A stretch of DNA of 33,186 bases, taken from NCBI GenBank assembly GCA_049694275.1, contig JBAVQS010000139.1:1-33186 (forward strand), read 5' to 3'. Each line of letters begins with the position of its first letter. Within the stretch, counting starts at the first letter, position 1. The position numbers were made by a program, and so were the translations under genes. This document shows, piece after piece, positions 14,718-22,711 of the stretch. The notes under the pieces are model-generated. The model was not told where the DNA came from, made no database searches, and was given only the letters and a program-made list of their open reading frames with translations. The stretch comes from JBAVQS01 sp049694275. Its GTDB lineage: Bacteria; Chloroflexota; Anaerolineae; UBA4142; SHND01.

Positions 14718-17162
14718 CTAAACCCGACGATTGTCAAGGGGTTTTGAAGAGGCTTTTAAAAGATTTTTAAGGGACGCAGTCAGTTGCCACCAGCGAGCAC
14801 GCCATAACAGGCTGCGCAAGCGGCTCCAGGCTTGAATGACCCTGGTCTGCGCCATCACATCGGGGGCATGGGGACTGTAGAGGGTTTCGACATAGAGATC
14901 GGCGAGCGCGCGCGCCAGGTATTGCGCGTCACTGACGGCCTGCGCGCGCCCAGAAGGAGGGTGCGCTGACCGCATTGCCCCTACAAGCTCTTCGAGGCGT
15001 TGGGCCAGGAGTGCGTTGGCCTGATGGGGAGTGTTGGCTGGGCGCACATCAACCCTCAAGCGCCGGGCATGTCCAATCATCCGCCCGTAGATCGCCTTGA
15101 CCGTGCCGGCGGGAGTCATCTGCCGGAGTTGCCATTCGTCAAAGGCCAACCACCCGACAACCGCGAATGCGAGGGCAAAGAGCGCGGCCAGGCCTGGCAA
15201 CCAATCCGTGCGACCCAACGGACCGGGCGAGGTATGCCCACTGGTAGGTGGCCCGGCGGGTGGGCTGCTCGCATAGCGGCGATCCGCCTCAGCCTGCCGG
15301 TCAATCGCGGCCCGGCCGGCCGTGGGTTCAAACTCCACCCATCCGTAATCGGGAAAATAGATTTCGACCCAGGCGTGCGCGTCTGCCTGTGTCACCGCGA
15401 ACCGCGCAGTCTGAGCATCGTAGGTTCCCGATGCATAACCGACCACCAGACGCGCCGGCAATCCGGCAGCCCGCGCCAGGACGACCATCGCCGTCGCGTA
15501 ATAGTCACAATATCCGCGCTTGAGATCAAAGAGGAAATAGTCCGCGACATCGCGTTCGACCGGCGGCAAAGGAACATCAAGGGTGTAAGGAAAAGTTCGC
15601 AAGTAGGCTTCCAACGCACGAGCGCGAGCGAACGGCGTCGGTTGGGTGGCGGTGAGGTCACGCGCCAGGGCTAATACGCGCGCCGGGACGGAGGAGGGAA
15701 GTTGGAGATAAGTCGCGCGAACCCAATCCGGGTAATCGGTCCCGGCGCGCTCAAGCTGCTGGTCGCTCGGCGTGACGATCCAGGATGTCGCATGATAGGT
15801 CGCCGCCTGGAGGTTGGCGCTAAAAATGTCATCGCCCGAGCGCCGCGCGATCCGATAGGCTTGATCGGCGCTCACCAATTGTCCCGCGGTATAGAGCGCG
15901 CCCGGCGGGGGTTCGACGAAATGCACGGTTTGGCGCACCAGGCACCCCGCAAAACCTGCAGGCTGAATTGCCGGCTGATTTGCCGCGACTTCCACCACCT
16001 CGGTCCAACCGGTATACCAGCCGCGCCCGCTATAAAGCTCGTACGTGCTACTTCGCCAATAATATCGCGGCGGCGGCTGAACCCCGACTGCCTCTTCAGG
16101 TGGGCTGGGCTGGAGGTCATCCGTCGTAATCTGCATGACCACCTGGCGATCGAGGCCCGGCGCGTGGCCGATGAGATGTTCATTCGGCAGACCCGGCGAG
16201 CGGACGCTTTCAAAAACCGTGGTAGGAAGCGGCGCGGACTGCAAGCCAAACGAATTCGGAATGCGGGCGGTATCGCCGGTATCCTCGCGCATCGCGCGCT
16301 GGACCGACTGGGCCAGGTCGTGCGCCGAGATGGACGGAAAGAGAGCAGCCAGGATGAGGAGGAGGGCGATGAGCGGAACGGTCAAGAGCGCAATATCAAT
16401 GCGAATATCTTCAGAGAATCCGATTCCGCTGCGCTCCCACAGATGCTCCCGCGCCTTGTGCCCGACCAGCACCATAAGCAGGAGCATAGAACCGAGCAAA
16501 GGAATGAGCGCCAGCGCACCGCCGCCGGTATAACCGAGCGTCGCGGCAACGAGAGCCAGGGTTGGCAAGAGCGCCTCGAACGGCCGCTCACGCCGGCGGA
16601 TGGCCCAACCCGCCCACGCCAGGACCAGCCAGACTAACAGGCTCCAGACCAGTGCAACGCCCACCGGATCGAACGCGGGATGCCCTTGAATGATGCCGGC
16701 AATCCAGGCCTGCGCACGGGAGAGAAGGACCGTAACCGCATTCAGCAAATCCACGCCGCTCTTCCAGTCCAGCGGGGGCAAGGGTTTCAAGGCGAGGGAT
16801 CGGTTCGCGGACCAGGCCACAGGGGCATTGAACAGCCACGCGCCCAGCCCCCATACGAAGCCGGTGATCGCGCCGAGCAGCGCGACCAGCCGATTACCCA
16901 ACTGTCCGACGCGCACAAACACAAACACCGCGCCGATCACCACGATGAGCAGCGCGGCAGGCCGACCTGGCAACGAGGATCGAGCCAACAGCCAGCCCGT
17001 GAGCGCGGCGGCGATGCCCACGGTCATCACCAGCGCGCTATCCAGCCCGCGCACCAGATGCTCGAATTCGATCGCCAGCGTGATGCAGACGACGAGCAGC
17101 AGCGCCAGGGTGAGCGATGTGGACAAGCCGAGCTTGCGAATGGGCCAGGCCAGCCAGTTCAT
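14718..17162 (-). CDS. TgpA-type membrane transglutaminase-like protein
   Basis: An 814-residue membrane protein with a run of N-terminal transmembrane helices (about 10-260), an extracellular transglutaminase-like core, a further helix near residue 660 and a cytoplasmic DUF4129-like tail. The core has C552 in RGYCDYYATAMVVLARAAGLP and H596 in ADAHAWVEIYFPDYGW; the third position, usually Asp, is Glu (E612 in WVEFEPT). Family members are predicted cysteine proteases or transglutaminases of unknown physiological substrate. The start is fixed by an ATGA overlap with the DUF58 stop; upstream in-frame ATGs are rejected. DUF58-TgpA pairs usually include a MoxR ATPase, absent here. Confidence 0.92.
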   Translation of the reverse strand: MNWLAWPIRKLGLSTSLTLALLLVVCITLAIEFEHLVRGLDSALVMTVGIAAALTGWLLARSSLPGRPAALLIVVIGAVFVFVRVGQLGNRLVALLGAITGFVWGLGAWLFNAPVAWSANRSLALKPLPPLDWKSGVDLLNAVTVLLSRAQAWIAGIIQGHPAFDPVGVALVWSLLVWLVLAWAGWAIRRRERPFEALLPTLALVAATLGYTGGGALALIPLLGSMLLLMVLVGHKAREHLWERSGIGFSEDIRIDIALLTVPLIALLLILAALFPSISAHDLAQSVQRAMREDTGDTARIPNSFGLQSAPLPTTVFESVRSPGLPNEHLIGHAPGLDRQVVMQITTDDLQPSPPEEAVGVQPPPRYYWRSSTYELYSGRGWYTGWTEVVEVAANQPAIQPAGFAGCLVRQTVHFVEPPPGALYTAGQLVSADQAYRIARRSGDDIFSANLQAATYHATSWIVTPSDQQLERAGTDYPDWVRATYLQLPSSVPARVLALARDLTATQPTPFARARALEAYLRTFPYTLDVPLPPVERDVADYFLFDLKRGYCDYYATAMVVLARAAGLPARLVVGYASGTYDAQTARFAVTQADAHAWVEIYFPDYGWVEFEPTAGRAAIDRQAEADRRYASSPPAGPPTSGHTSPGPLGRTDWLPGLAALFALAFAVVGWLAFDEWQLRQMTPAGTVKAIYGRMIGHARRLRVDVRPANTPHQANALLAQRLEELVGAMRSAHPPSGRAQAVSDAQYLARALADLYVETLYSPHAPDVMAQTRVIQAWSRLRSLLWRARWWQLTASLKNLLKASSKPLDNRRV

Positions 17163-18445
17163 CGCGACAGCGGCCTCCACCCGGTTTCGCGCGGCGCGTG
17201 CAGTGCGCGCGCCTTGCCGGTCGCCGAAACACGCCAATCCCACCGCCCCTCCTGGCCGGGGTGCGCCTCGGGCTGATTGAACAGGTCACGCGTGAATGCA
17301 TGGCGCGTGATGCCCTGCTCAGCAAGGAGGTCCAGGAGCTTGGGGGGATGCGCAGACTGCCCACCAGTAAAAGAGACGGGATCGAGCAGCAGCACCGTGG
17401 GCACGAGACCCTGCCAGCGCAGGCGCAAGAGCGCCTGGACCCATTCGCCCTTGACATCGGGCGTCACGAGAATAAAGCTCGCACGACGTCCGAGCGAGGG
17501 TTGGACCTGGGTGAGCAGTTCGCCCAAGGGATGCGAGCCGGGCGCGACGAGAGCGAGCGCTCGCAAAATCTCCCAGCGCTGCGCCTCACCCTGCTGCGGC
17601 GGCAGCCACACAAGCTCCTGGCCAAACGCGACGAGCCCAACGGCGCGCCGCGAGCGAATGCCGCGATCGGCGAGCGAAGCGGCGAGGATGATGCCATTCT
17701 CCATAGTCGAGCCGTCGAGCTCCCCCACCTGCACCTGTTGATCAAGGTCCAGCACGATCCACCAATCACTCGTAGGGGTGCTATCAAACATTTTCACAAA
17801 GAGGCCATCGCGATGCGCCGAGGTGCGCCAGTGAATCGAGCTTGTGCTATCGCCGGGAGCATAGTCGCGCACAGCCGAAGCGGTGACAGTGCGCTCAAAG
17901 GTATTGATCTGCTCGCGCCCTTCGCCGATGCGACCACCCGATGCGACCTGAATGTCGGGAAGCGGAACGACGGGGGGCATCACCATCATCGTTACAGAGG
18001 CCGGGTATTCGAGCGTGACGCGATAGAGGCCAAAGGGGTCGCCGGTCTGCACGGTCGTCGGACCGATGCGAAAGGCGCCGCGCCGCGTGCAGACGCTCTT
18101 GACGGTCCAGCGATTCTCCTCCTGTCCGCCGATGCCGGTGGCCGCACTCGCATCATACGCGGGGAGGGTCGAGTGATCGTGCACCTCGACCCAGAGAGCG
18201 GGAAAGAGACTGCGATTGGAGAGCGTAAAACGTTCCTCCAACTGATCGCCCACCTGCGCCCAGCCGAACCGCATCTCGCGCTGGAGGTCCAGGCTGCGCA
18301 CGAGCGCCCGCGCCCAGAGCCAGCAGATCAGCCAGACGCCGCCCAGGCCGACGAGCAAAATCGTCCAGGCCTGATTGGGCACGAGGAGCTGGAGCACCAT
18401 CAGCAGAACAAGCAGAAATGGCAAGAGCGGAGACGAAAGTTTCAT
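17159..18445 (-). CDS. DUF58 domain protein
   Basis: A 428-residue DUF58 protein, usually found with TgpA-type transglutaminases and MoxR ATPases in a system thought to act on envelope or secreted proteins. Two membrane helices lie at residues 4-50, then a beta-rich region and the DUF58 hallmark VRDYAPGDSTSSIHWRTSAHRDGLFVK, followed by a von Willebrand A-like fold (WWIVLDLDQQVQVG). ATG 18445 begins MKLSSPLLPFLLVLLM; the longer in-frame start at 18535 is rejected because the promoter at 18459-18487 lies inside that extension. The stop overlaps the transglutaminase start by four bases (ATGA), so translation is coupled. No MoxR gene lies upstream because the next gene is divergent. Confidence 0.9.
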   Translation of the reverse strand: MKLSSPLLPFLLVLLMVLQLLVPNQAWTILLVGLGGVWLICWLWARALVRSLDLQREMRFGWAQVGDQLEERFTLSNRSLFPALWVEVHDHSTLPAYDASAATGIGGQEENRWTVKSVCTRRGAFRIGPTTVQTGDPFGLYRVTLEYPASVTMMVMPPVVPLPDIQVASGGRIGEGREQINTFERTVTASAVRDYAPGDSTSSIHWRTSAHRDGLFVKMFDSTPTSDWWIVLDLDQQVQVGELDGSTMENGIILAASLADRGIRSRRAVGLVAFGQELVWLPPQQGEAQRWEILRALALVAPGSHPLGELLTQVQPSLGRRASFILVTPDVKGEWVQALLRLRWQGLVPTVLLLDPVSFTGGQSAHPPKLLDLLAEQGITRHAFTRDLFNQPEAHPGQEGRWDWRVSATGKARALHAPRETGWRPLSR

Positions 18446-18458
18446 CAGATTGCCATCC

Positions 18459-18487
18459 ACTATACTCCAAATTGGCCGGGCGCTCAA
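18459..18487 (-). promoter_or_regulatory. Promoter of the DUF58-transglutaminase operon
   Basis: On the minus strand TTGAGC (18482-18487), a 17-base spacer and TATAGT (18459-18464). The ATG at 18445 is only 13 bases after the -10 box, so the 5' leader would be about 6 bases. Confidence 0.65.
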
Positions 18488-18506
18488 AAGAAAGCGTTGC
18501 CGATTT

Positions 18507-18535
18507 TTGACATCCCGCGCGAGGAGGATTATCAT
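18507..18535 (+). promoter_or_regulatory. Promoter of the oxidoreductase/radical SAM operon
   Basis: TTGACA (18507-18512), 17-base spacer, TATCAT (18530-18535): a near-consensus promoter divergent from that at 18459-18487. The leader to ATG 18657 is about 115 bases; I see no known riboswitch in it. Confidence 0.65.
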
Positions 18536-18656
18536 GGGTGTATATCACGACGAGGTGAAAACAGGGTGAATTCCCCATTTGAAGGGAACGAGCAAGCAGG
18601 CCCATCTTGACGCGGTTCGAGCGCGCCGGGGTGGGCTATTGTTTTTGGGAGGAATG

Positions 18657-19478
18657 ATGCAATTCGGTCTCGACGTCATCAACTTTGGGCAGTACGGCGA
18701 CCCACGCGAGTTTGCGCGAATCGCGCAGCTTGCCGAAGCAGCAGGCTGGGATGGGCTGTTCGTCTGGGATCACCTTGCATTCGTGTGGGGGATGACGGCC
18801 GGCGATCCGTGGGTGCTGCTGACAGCAGCGGCCGCCGCAACCCATCGCATCAAGCTCGGCCCGGCGGTGACGCCAGTGGCGCGTCGCCGGCCGCACAATC
18901 TCGCCTTTACCCTTGCCACGCTCGACCGCATGACGGACGGCCGGATGATTTTCGGCGTGGGACTGGGCGGCGTTCCTGAAGAGTTCACCGCGTTTGGCGA
19001 ACCGGGCGATCCGAAAGTGCGCGCCGAGATGCTGGACGAGGGATTGGAAATCATCGACCGCCTGTGGTCCGGCGAAAAGGTCAACTATCACGGGAATTGC
19101 TACAACGTCGAGAATGTGACCCTCTCCCCGGTCCCGGTCCAGCGCCCCCGCATTCCGATCTGGGTGGGGGGAGCAAGCCACAAGGCGCTCATGCGCGCAG
19201 TTCAATGGGATGGCTTTTTTCCGGATTCCGTCGATCAGCACAAGATTACGAGAACACCCGAACAGCTCGCGGCCCAGGTCCTGGAGATCCGGCGTCAACG
19301 CCCGTTCTCGAGCCGCTACGATGTGGTCTTTATGGGCTACTCCAACCCGGGCGACACCGCGCTGGTCCGCGCATACCGGGACGCGGGCGCGACCTGGTGG
19401 CTCGAATGCCTGCACGATGTTCGCGGCCCGTACGACGAGATGATCGCGCGCATCAAGGCGGGGCCGCCGCGCATCTAG
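18657..19478 (+). CDS. LLM-class flavin/F420-dependent oxidoreductase
   Basis: A 273-residue luciferase-like monooxygenase fold protein, a TIM barrel that uses FMN or F420. It begins MQFGLDVINFGQYGDPREFA, with AEAAGWDGLFVWDHLAF, a TATHRIKLGPAVTPVARRRP segment, and LDRMTDGRMIFGVGLGG, all typical. The length is slightly short for the family (about 280-340) but complete. GGGAGG lies 4-5 bases before ATG 18657; the preceding ATG at 18654 and a longer in-frame ATG at 18579 have no suitable ribosome binding site. Substrate and cofactor (F420 versus FMN) cannot be told from sequence alone. It is the first gene of a plus-strand operon that continues with an acyl-CoA dehydrogenase and the radical SAM cassette, so a role in modification chemistry or in fatty acyl metabolism are both open. 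Confidence 0.88.
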   Translation: MQFGLDVINFGQYGDPREFARIAQLAEAAGWDGLFVWDHLAFVWGMTAGDPWVLLTAAAAATHRIKLGPAVTPVARRRPHNLAFTLATLDRMTDGRMIFGVGLGGVPEEFTAFGEPGDPKVRAEMLDEGLEIIDRLWSGEKVNYHGNCYNVENVTLSPVPVQRPRIPIWVGGASHKALMRAVQWDGFFPDSVDQHKITRTPEQLAAQVLEIRRQRPFSSRYDVVFMGYSNPGDTALVRAYRDAGATWWLECLHDVRGPYDEMIARIKAGPPRI

Positions 19479-19507
19479 AGCAGTTTCCAATTCAATTTAC
19501 AATGACA

Positions 19508-19541
19508 AGACCCTGCGGGTTGTTAAAAACCCACAGGGTCT
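19508..19541. repeat. 14-bp-stem hairpin abutting the acyl-CoA dehydrogenase ribosome binding site
   Basis: AGACCCTGCGGGTT (19508-19521) and AACCCACAGGGTCT (19528-19541) pair with one mismatch and a 6-base loop. The right arm ends at the base before GGAGAG (19542-19547), the ribosome binding site of the next gene. No T-run follows, so it is a REP-like or translation-affecting structure and not an obvious terminator. Confidence 0.7.
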
Positions 19542-19553
19542 GGAGAGAATTTT

Positions 19554-21020
19554 ATGACTGAACCTATCCGCGCTCTGCCGCTCGACATGATTGAGGCGCA
19601 TGTATCGCCCACGCCGAACAAGCGCATATTGACCAGCTATGCCAGTTGGTGGGAAGAAAAGGGGCGCGCCATCTCAGAAGCGATCGACCGCGCGGGAACG
19701 CCCAAACTGCGTCTGTTCGACCGGTTCGGCAACCGCGTCGATGAACTTTTGTATCCGCCGGAATACTGGGAGATGCTGAGCGAAGGATACCGGGCCGGCG
19801 TTGTGTGGCGCGGGCTGGAAGAGGAATCGCTCCTCACGCCCTACCTGCTCGGCTATATTACCTCTTTTTATGATCCCGGCCTGTACTGCCCGTACGTCGT
19901 TTCACTCTCAACCGCGGTCCCGCTCGCCAAGTACGGCGCGCACCAGGCAGAACAGTTTCTTCCACCGCTCTTGCAAAAAGATGGAGCCCCATGGCAAGGC
20001 GCCACCTGGATGACCGAAGCGCGCGGTGGGTCAGACCTGGGCGCCGCGGTCGAAACGGCGGCGCGCGATTGCGGCGACTTTTGGGAACTGACCGGCGACA
20101 AGTATTTTTGCAGCAATGTCGGGGCGGAGGTGGCCGTCGTCGCCGCGCGCCCGGAAAAGGGCCCCGAGGGACTTCGCGGGCTGGAGCTGTTTGTCGTCCC
20201 GCGCACGCGGGAGGATGGCCGGCTGAACTATACCGTACGCCGGCTCAAGGACAAACTGGGGACGCGCTCTGTACCGACCGGCGAGGTCGAGCTGCGTAAC
20301 AGCGTCGGGTATTTGCTCGGCAAACGCGGGATGGGAGTTTACCTGATTCTCGAAACACTCAACCTGTCGCGCGTAGGCAACAGCATGGGGAGTGTCGCGC
20401 TCGCCCAGCGCGCCCTGGCCGAGGCGTGGTACTTTGCGCAAGAGCGCGTCGCCTTTGGTGGCCCCATCGCACAACATCCACTGCTCGCACGCCAGTTTCA
20501 AGAGAGACTGCAAACCCTCAATGCCGCCTGGGCGCTCGCCTGGGAAGCGGTCATGCTCTTGCAATCCGTCTGGCGCGAAACCCCGCCCTACAATGACCGC
20601 TATCACCTCTTTCGCCTGGTCGCGCACCTGGCTAAATACTGGACCGCCGAGGTCGCAGTGCAATTCTGCAAGTGGGCCGTCGAAGTGCATGGCGGAGCAG
20701 GGATCTTGATGGACCTGCCCATCGAGCGCCTCTTACGCGAGGCGATGATTCTCCCGATCTGGGAGGGGACGCCGCACCGCCAGATTCTCGACGGGATGGA
20801 AGTCATGGAGCGCAAGCACGCCCATCGCCTGCTGTGGGCTTACCTGGCCGAGCGCGGCATCACAACCGACAAGATCAAACCGGTACAGGAAGAGGTCGAA
20901 AGCTGGCTCACGCAGCCGAAACCGGAGCGGGAGGCGGGGGCCGAAGGGCCATTCCGGCATCTGGCAGAATCAGTCGCAAACTTGCTTGCAAGTCACTCAA
21001 CAGAAAGGAACCCTTCATGA
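19554..21020 (+). CDS. AidB-like acyl-CoA dehydrogenase
   Basis: A 488-residue flavoprotein of the acyl-CoA dehydrogenase superfamily, closest in style to AidB/isovaleryl-type members with an extended N-terminal domain. It shows the flavin-binding TWMTEARGGSDLG motif (152-164), the LGTRSVPTGEVELRN region, the FAD-contact KWAVEVHGGAGILMDLPIERLLREA segment, and E404 in IWEGTPHRQILDG, the usual catalytic base position. GGAGAG lies 6 bases before ATG 19554. The stop overlaps the start of the radical SAM gene (ATGA), so translation is coupled. The substrate is unknown. Ordinary beta-oxidation is possible, but the tight link to two radical SAM enzymes makes dehydrogenation of a modified product also worth considering. 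Confidence 0.92.
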   Translation: MTEPIRALPLDMIEAHVSPTPNKRILTSYASWWEEKGRAISEAIDRAGTPKLRLFDRFGNRVDELLYPPEYWEMLSEGYRAGVVWRGLEEESLLTPYLLGYITSFYDPGLYCPYVVSLSTAVPLAKYGAHQAEQFLPPLLQKDGAPWQGATWMTEARGGSDLGAAVETAARDCGDFWELTGDKYFCSNVGAEVAVVAARPEKGPEGLRGLELFVVPRTREDGRLNYTVRRLKDKLGTRSVPTGEVELRNSVGYLLGKRGMGVYLILETLNLSRVGNSMGSVALAQRALAEAWYFAQERVAFGGPIAQHPLLARQFQERLQTLNAAWALAWEAVMLLQSVWRETPPYNDRYHLFRLVAHLAKYWTAEVAVQFCKWAVEVHGGAGILMDLPIERLLREAMILPIWEGTPHRQILDGMEVMERKHAHRLLWAYLAERGITTDKIKPVQEEVESWLTQPKPEREAGAEGPFRHLAESVANLLASHSTERNPS

Positions 21021-22585
21021 TTGATGCTTTGCTCGTCGGGGCCGAAGAACTCGAGAACCTGGGGACGCGATACCTGGCCGCAGCACTACGGCAGGCCGGG
21101 TATACGGCGGAGTTGGCAGCGTTCAGCACGGCGGATGAGATGGAAGAGGTCGTCGCACAGGCAGAGACGCTCCAACCGCGTGTCGTCGGGCTGTCCATTA
21201 TCTTTCAATATCGCGCCCCCGAGTTTCTCGCGCTCGCGGCTGAACTGCGCCGGGTCTTGCCCGAGTGCCATATCACGGTTGGCGGACATTTCGCGACCTT
21301 TACTGCAGCGGAGCTCTTGCGCGATGCGCCGGCCCTTGACACGGTCGTGCGCGGCGAAGGAGAGTATACGCTGCTCGAGCTTGTGGACAAGCTGGACCGG
21401 CGCGAGGCATGGGACACGATCCTGGGGCTTTCGTTCCGCCGCGACGGGCGCGTCGTCGAGAACCCCGCACGGCCGCTCACCACTGACCTCGACACACTGC
21501 CCGTGGCCGCACGCGACACCGCGCCACAGCAGTATCTCGGCATCGGCCTCGCGCCTATCGTCGGCAGCCGGGGCTGTTACCGCGACTGCGCGTTTTGCAG
21601 CATCCGCGCCTTTTATGGCTCAAGCAAAGGACGACTTCAACGCTTTCGCAGTGTGCCGAATCTGATGGACGAAATGGAGACGCTCTATCACAACGAGGTT
21701 CGTTTTTTCATCTTTAACGACGACGAGTGGTTTCCCCCTGGCCCTTCACGCTTCCGGCGGCTGGACGAGATGGAGCGCGAGATGCAGCGGCGCAACCTGG
21801 ACGCCATCATGAGCATCAAGTGCCGCGCGGACGACGTGGACGAGGCCCTCTTTAACCGGCTGCGCGATATCGGCGTCGTGCGCTCGTACGTCGGCATCGA
21901 ATCCGGCTCGGACCACAGTCTGCAGACCATGAACAAAAAGACGACGGTGGCTCAAAATCGCAAGGCCCTCGACGTGCTGCACAAGATTGGGATGCTCGCC
22001 GATTTCGGCCTCATCTTTTTCGACCCCGACAGCACAATCGCGGACGTGCAGGCCAACCTCGCCTTTTTCCACGAAATGGCTGGCGCGGGCGAGGCGCCCC
22101 TGAGCTTTGGCCGCATGGAGGTGTACGCCGGCACGCCCATCCTGAAGCGGCTGCTGGCAGAGGGGCGGCTGACCGGCAACTATATGGCGTGGAACTATAC
22201 CATCGCCGAGCCGCGCGTTGAGCTTCTCTTTCGGATGATGGTCGCCGCGATGCGTAACCGGAATTTTGCGAACAGCGGCATGGGCAAGCAGGCGTCGATT
22301 GCGTATTACGAACTGACGATGTACGAGTACCGGCTCGGCGCGCGGGCCCACCGCGCGCTGCGCGACCAGCTCCAGTCCTTTGTCGCGCGGCTCAACAATC
22401 ACTCGCTGTCGATTCTGGAAGAGATGCTGGCGTTTACGCTGCAAGAGAATATCTATGACGCGAATCGCGTCAACGACCAGGTAAGCCGGTGGGCGACCGC
22501 CATCAATCGCTACGACCTGCAAGCCCGCCAGGAGCTGGATGCCTGGCGCATGCAAATGGAACAGGATACGCTCGTACAAGCATGA
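21017..22585 (+). CDS. B12-binding radical SAM enzyme (copy 1)
   Basis: A 522-residue cobalamin-dependent radical SAM protein. Residues 1-140 form a B12-binding Rossmann domain (MIDALLVGAEELENLGTRYL, HITVGGHFATFTAAELL), with no DxHxxG base-off ligand motif. The radical SAM core has GCYRDCAFC, with Cys 187, 191 and 194 holding the 4Fe-4S cluster, then FNDDEWF, SIKCRADDVD and SYVGIESGS, as in the Elp3/NifB-like elements. A helical C-terminal region (about 420-522) with SILEEMLAFTL is shared with copy 2. Such enzymes methylate or rearrange unactivated carbons. The start overlaps the dehydrogenase stop by four bases. Downstream lies a repeat lipoprotein, then copy 2. The substrate is unknown. Confidence 0.93.
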   Translation: MIDALLVGAEELENLGTRYLAAALRQAGYTAELAAFSTADEMEEVVAQAETLQPRVVGLSIIFQYRAPEFLALAAELRRVLPECHITVGGHFATFTAAELLRDAPALDTVVRGEGEYTLLELVDKLDRREAWDTILGLSFRRDGRVVENPARPLTTDLDTLPVAARDTAPQQYLGIGLAPIVGSRGCYRDCAFCSIRAFYGSSKGRLQRFRSVPNLMDEMETLYHNEVRFFIFNDDEWFPPGPSRFRRLDEMEREMQRRNLDAIMSIKCRADDVDEALFNRLRDIGVVRSYVGIESGSDHSLQTMNKKTTVAQNRKALDVLHKIGMLADFGLIFFDPDSTIADVQANLAFFHEMAGAGEAPLSFGRMEVYAGTPILKRLLAEGRLTGNYMAWNYTIAEPRVELLFRMMVAAMRNRNFANSGMGKQASIAYYELTMYEYRLGARAHRALRDQLQSFVARLNNHSLSILEEMLAFTLQENIYDANRVNDQVSRWATAINRYDLQARQELDAWRMQMEQDTLVQA

Positions 22586-22603
22586 TGGACAACCGCCGAC
22601 CGC

Positions 22604-22682
22604 CTTACTTGATTATCCACAGGACGGCCATTGAGCCGCGTCCTACTTGATTCCGTCTTACTTGATTATGCCTTGCTCGATT
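22604..22682 (+). repeat. Direct repeats of CTTACTTGATT
   Basis: Four copies: CTTACTTGATT at 22604, CCTACTTGATT at 22642, CTTACTTGATT at 22657 and CTTGCTCGATT at 22672. The last three are exactly 15 bases apart. They occupy most of the 122-base gap between radical SAM copy 1 and the repeat lipoprotein. Confidence 0.8.
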
Positions 22683-22711
22683 GGACTCCCCACCCCGGAG
22701 GTCAACCATGA
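22631..22711 (+). CDS. Possible 26-residue peptide coupled to the repeat lipoprotein
   Basis: A TTG start at 22631 with AGGA 6 bases upstream opens a 26-codon frame reading SRVLLDSVLLDYALLDWTPH, then PGGQP and stop. Three LLD units follow the 15-bp DNA repeats. The TGA overlaps the lipoprotein ATG (ATGA at 22708-22711), which would couple their translation. This could be a small leader or precursor peptide, but the repeats may simply be non-coding and the overlap chance. Conservation across relatives would decide. Confidence 0.25.
   Translation: MSRVLLDSVLLDYALLDWTPHPGGQP

Noticed and set aside
18534..18569. Eleven-codon leader peptide (MGVYHDEVKTG) after a perfect GAGGAGG
   Set aside because: Its ATG overlaps the -10 box of the near-consensus promoter, so the transcript would begin after the start codon.
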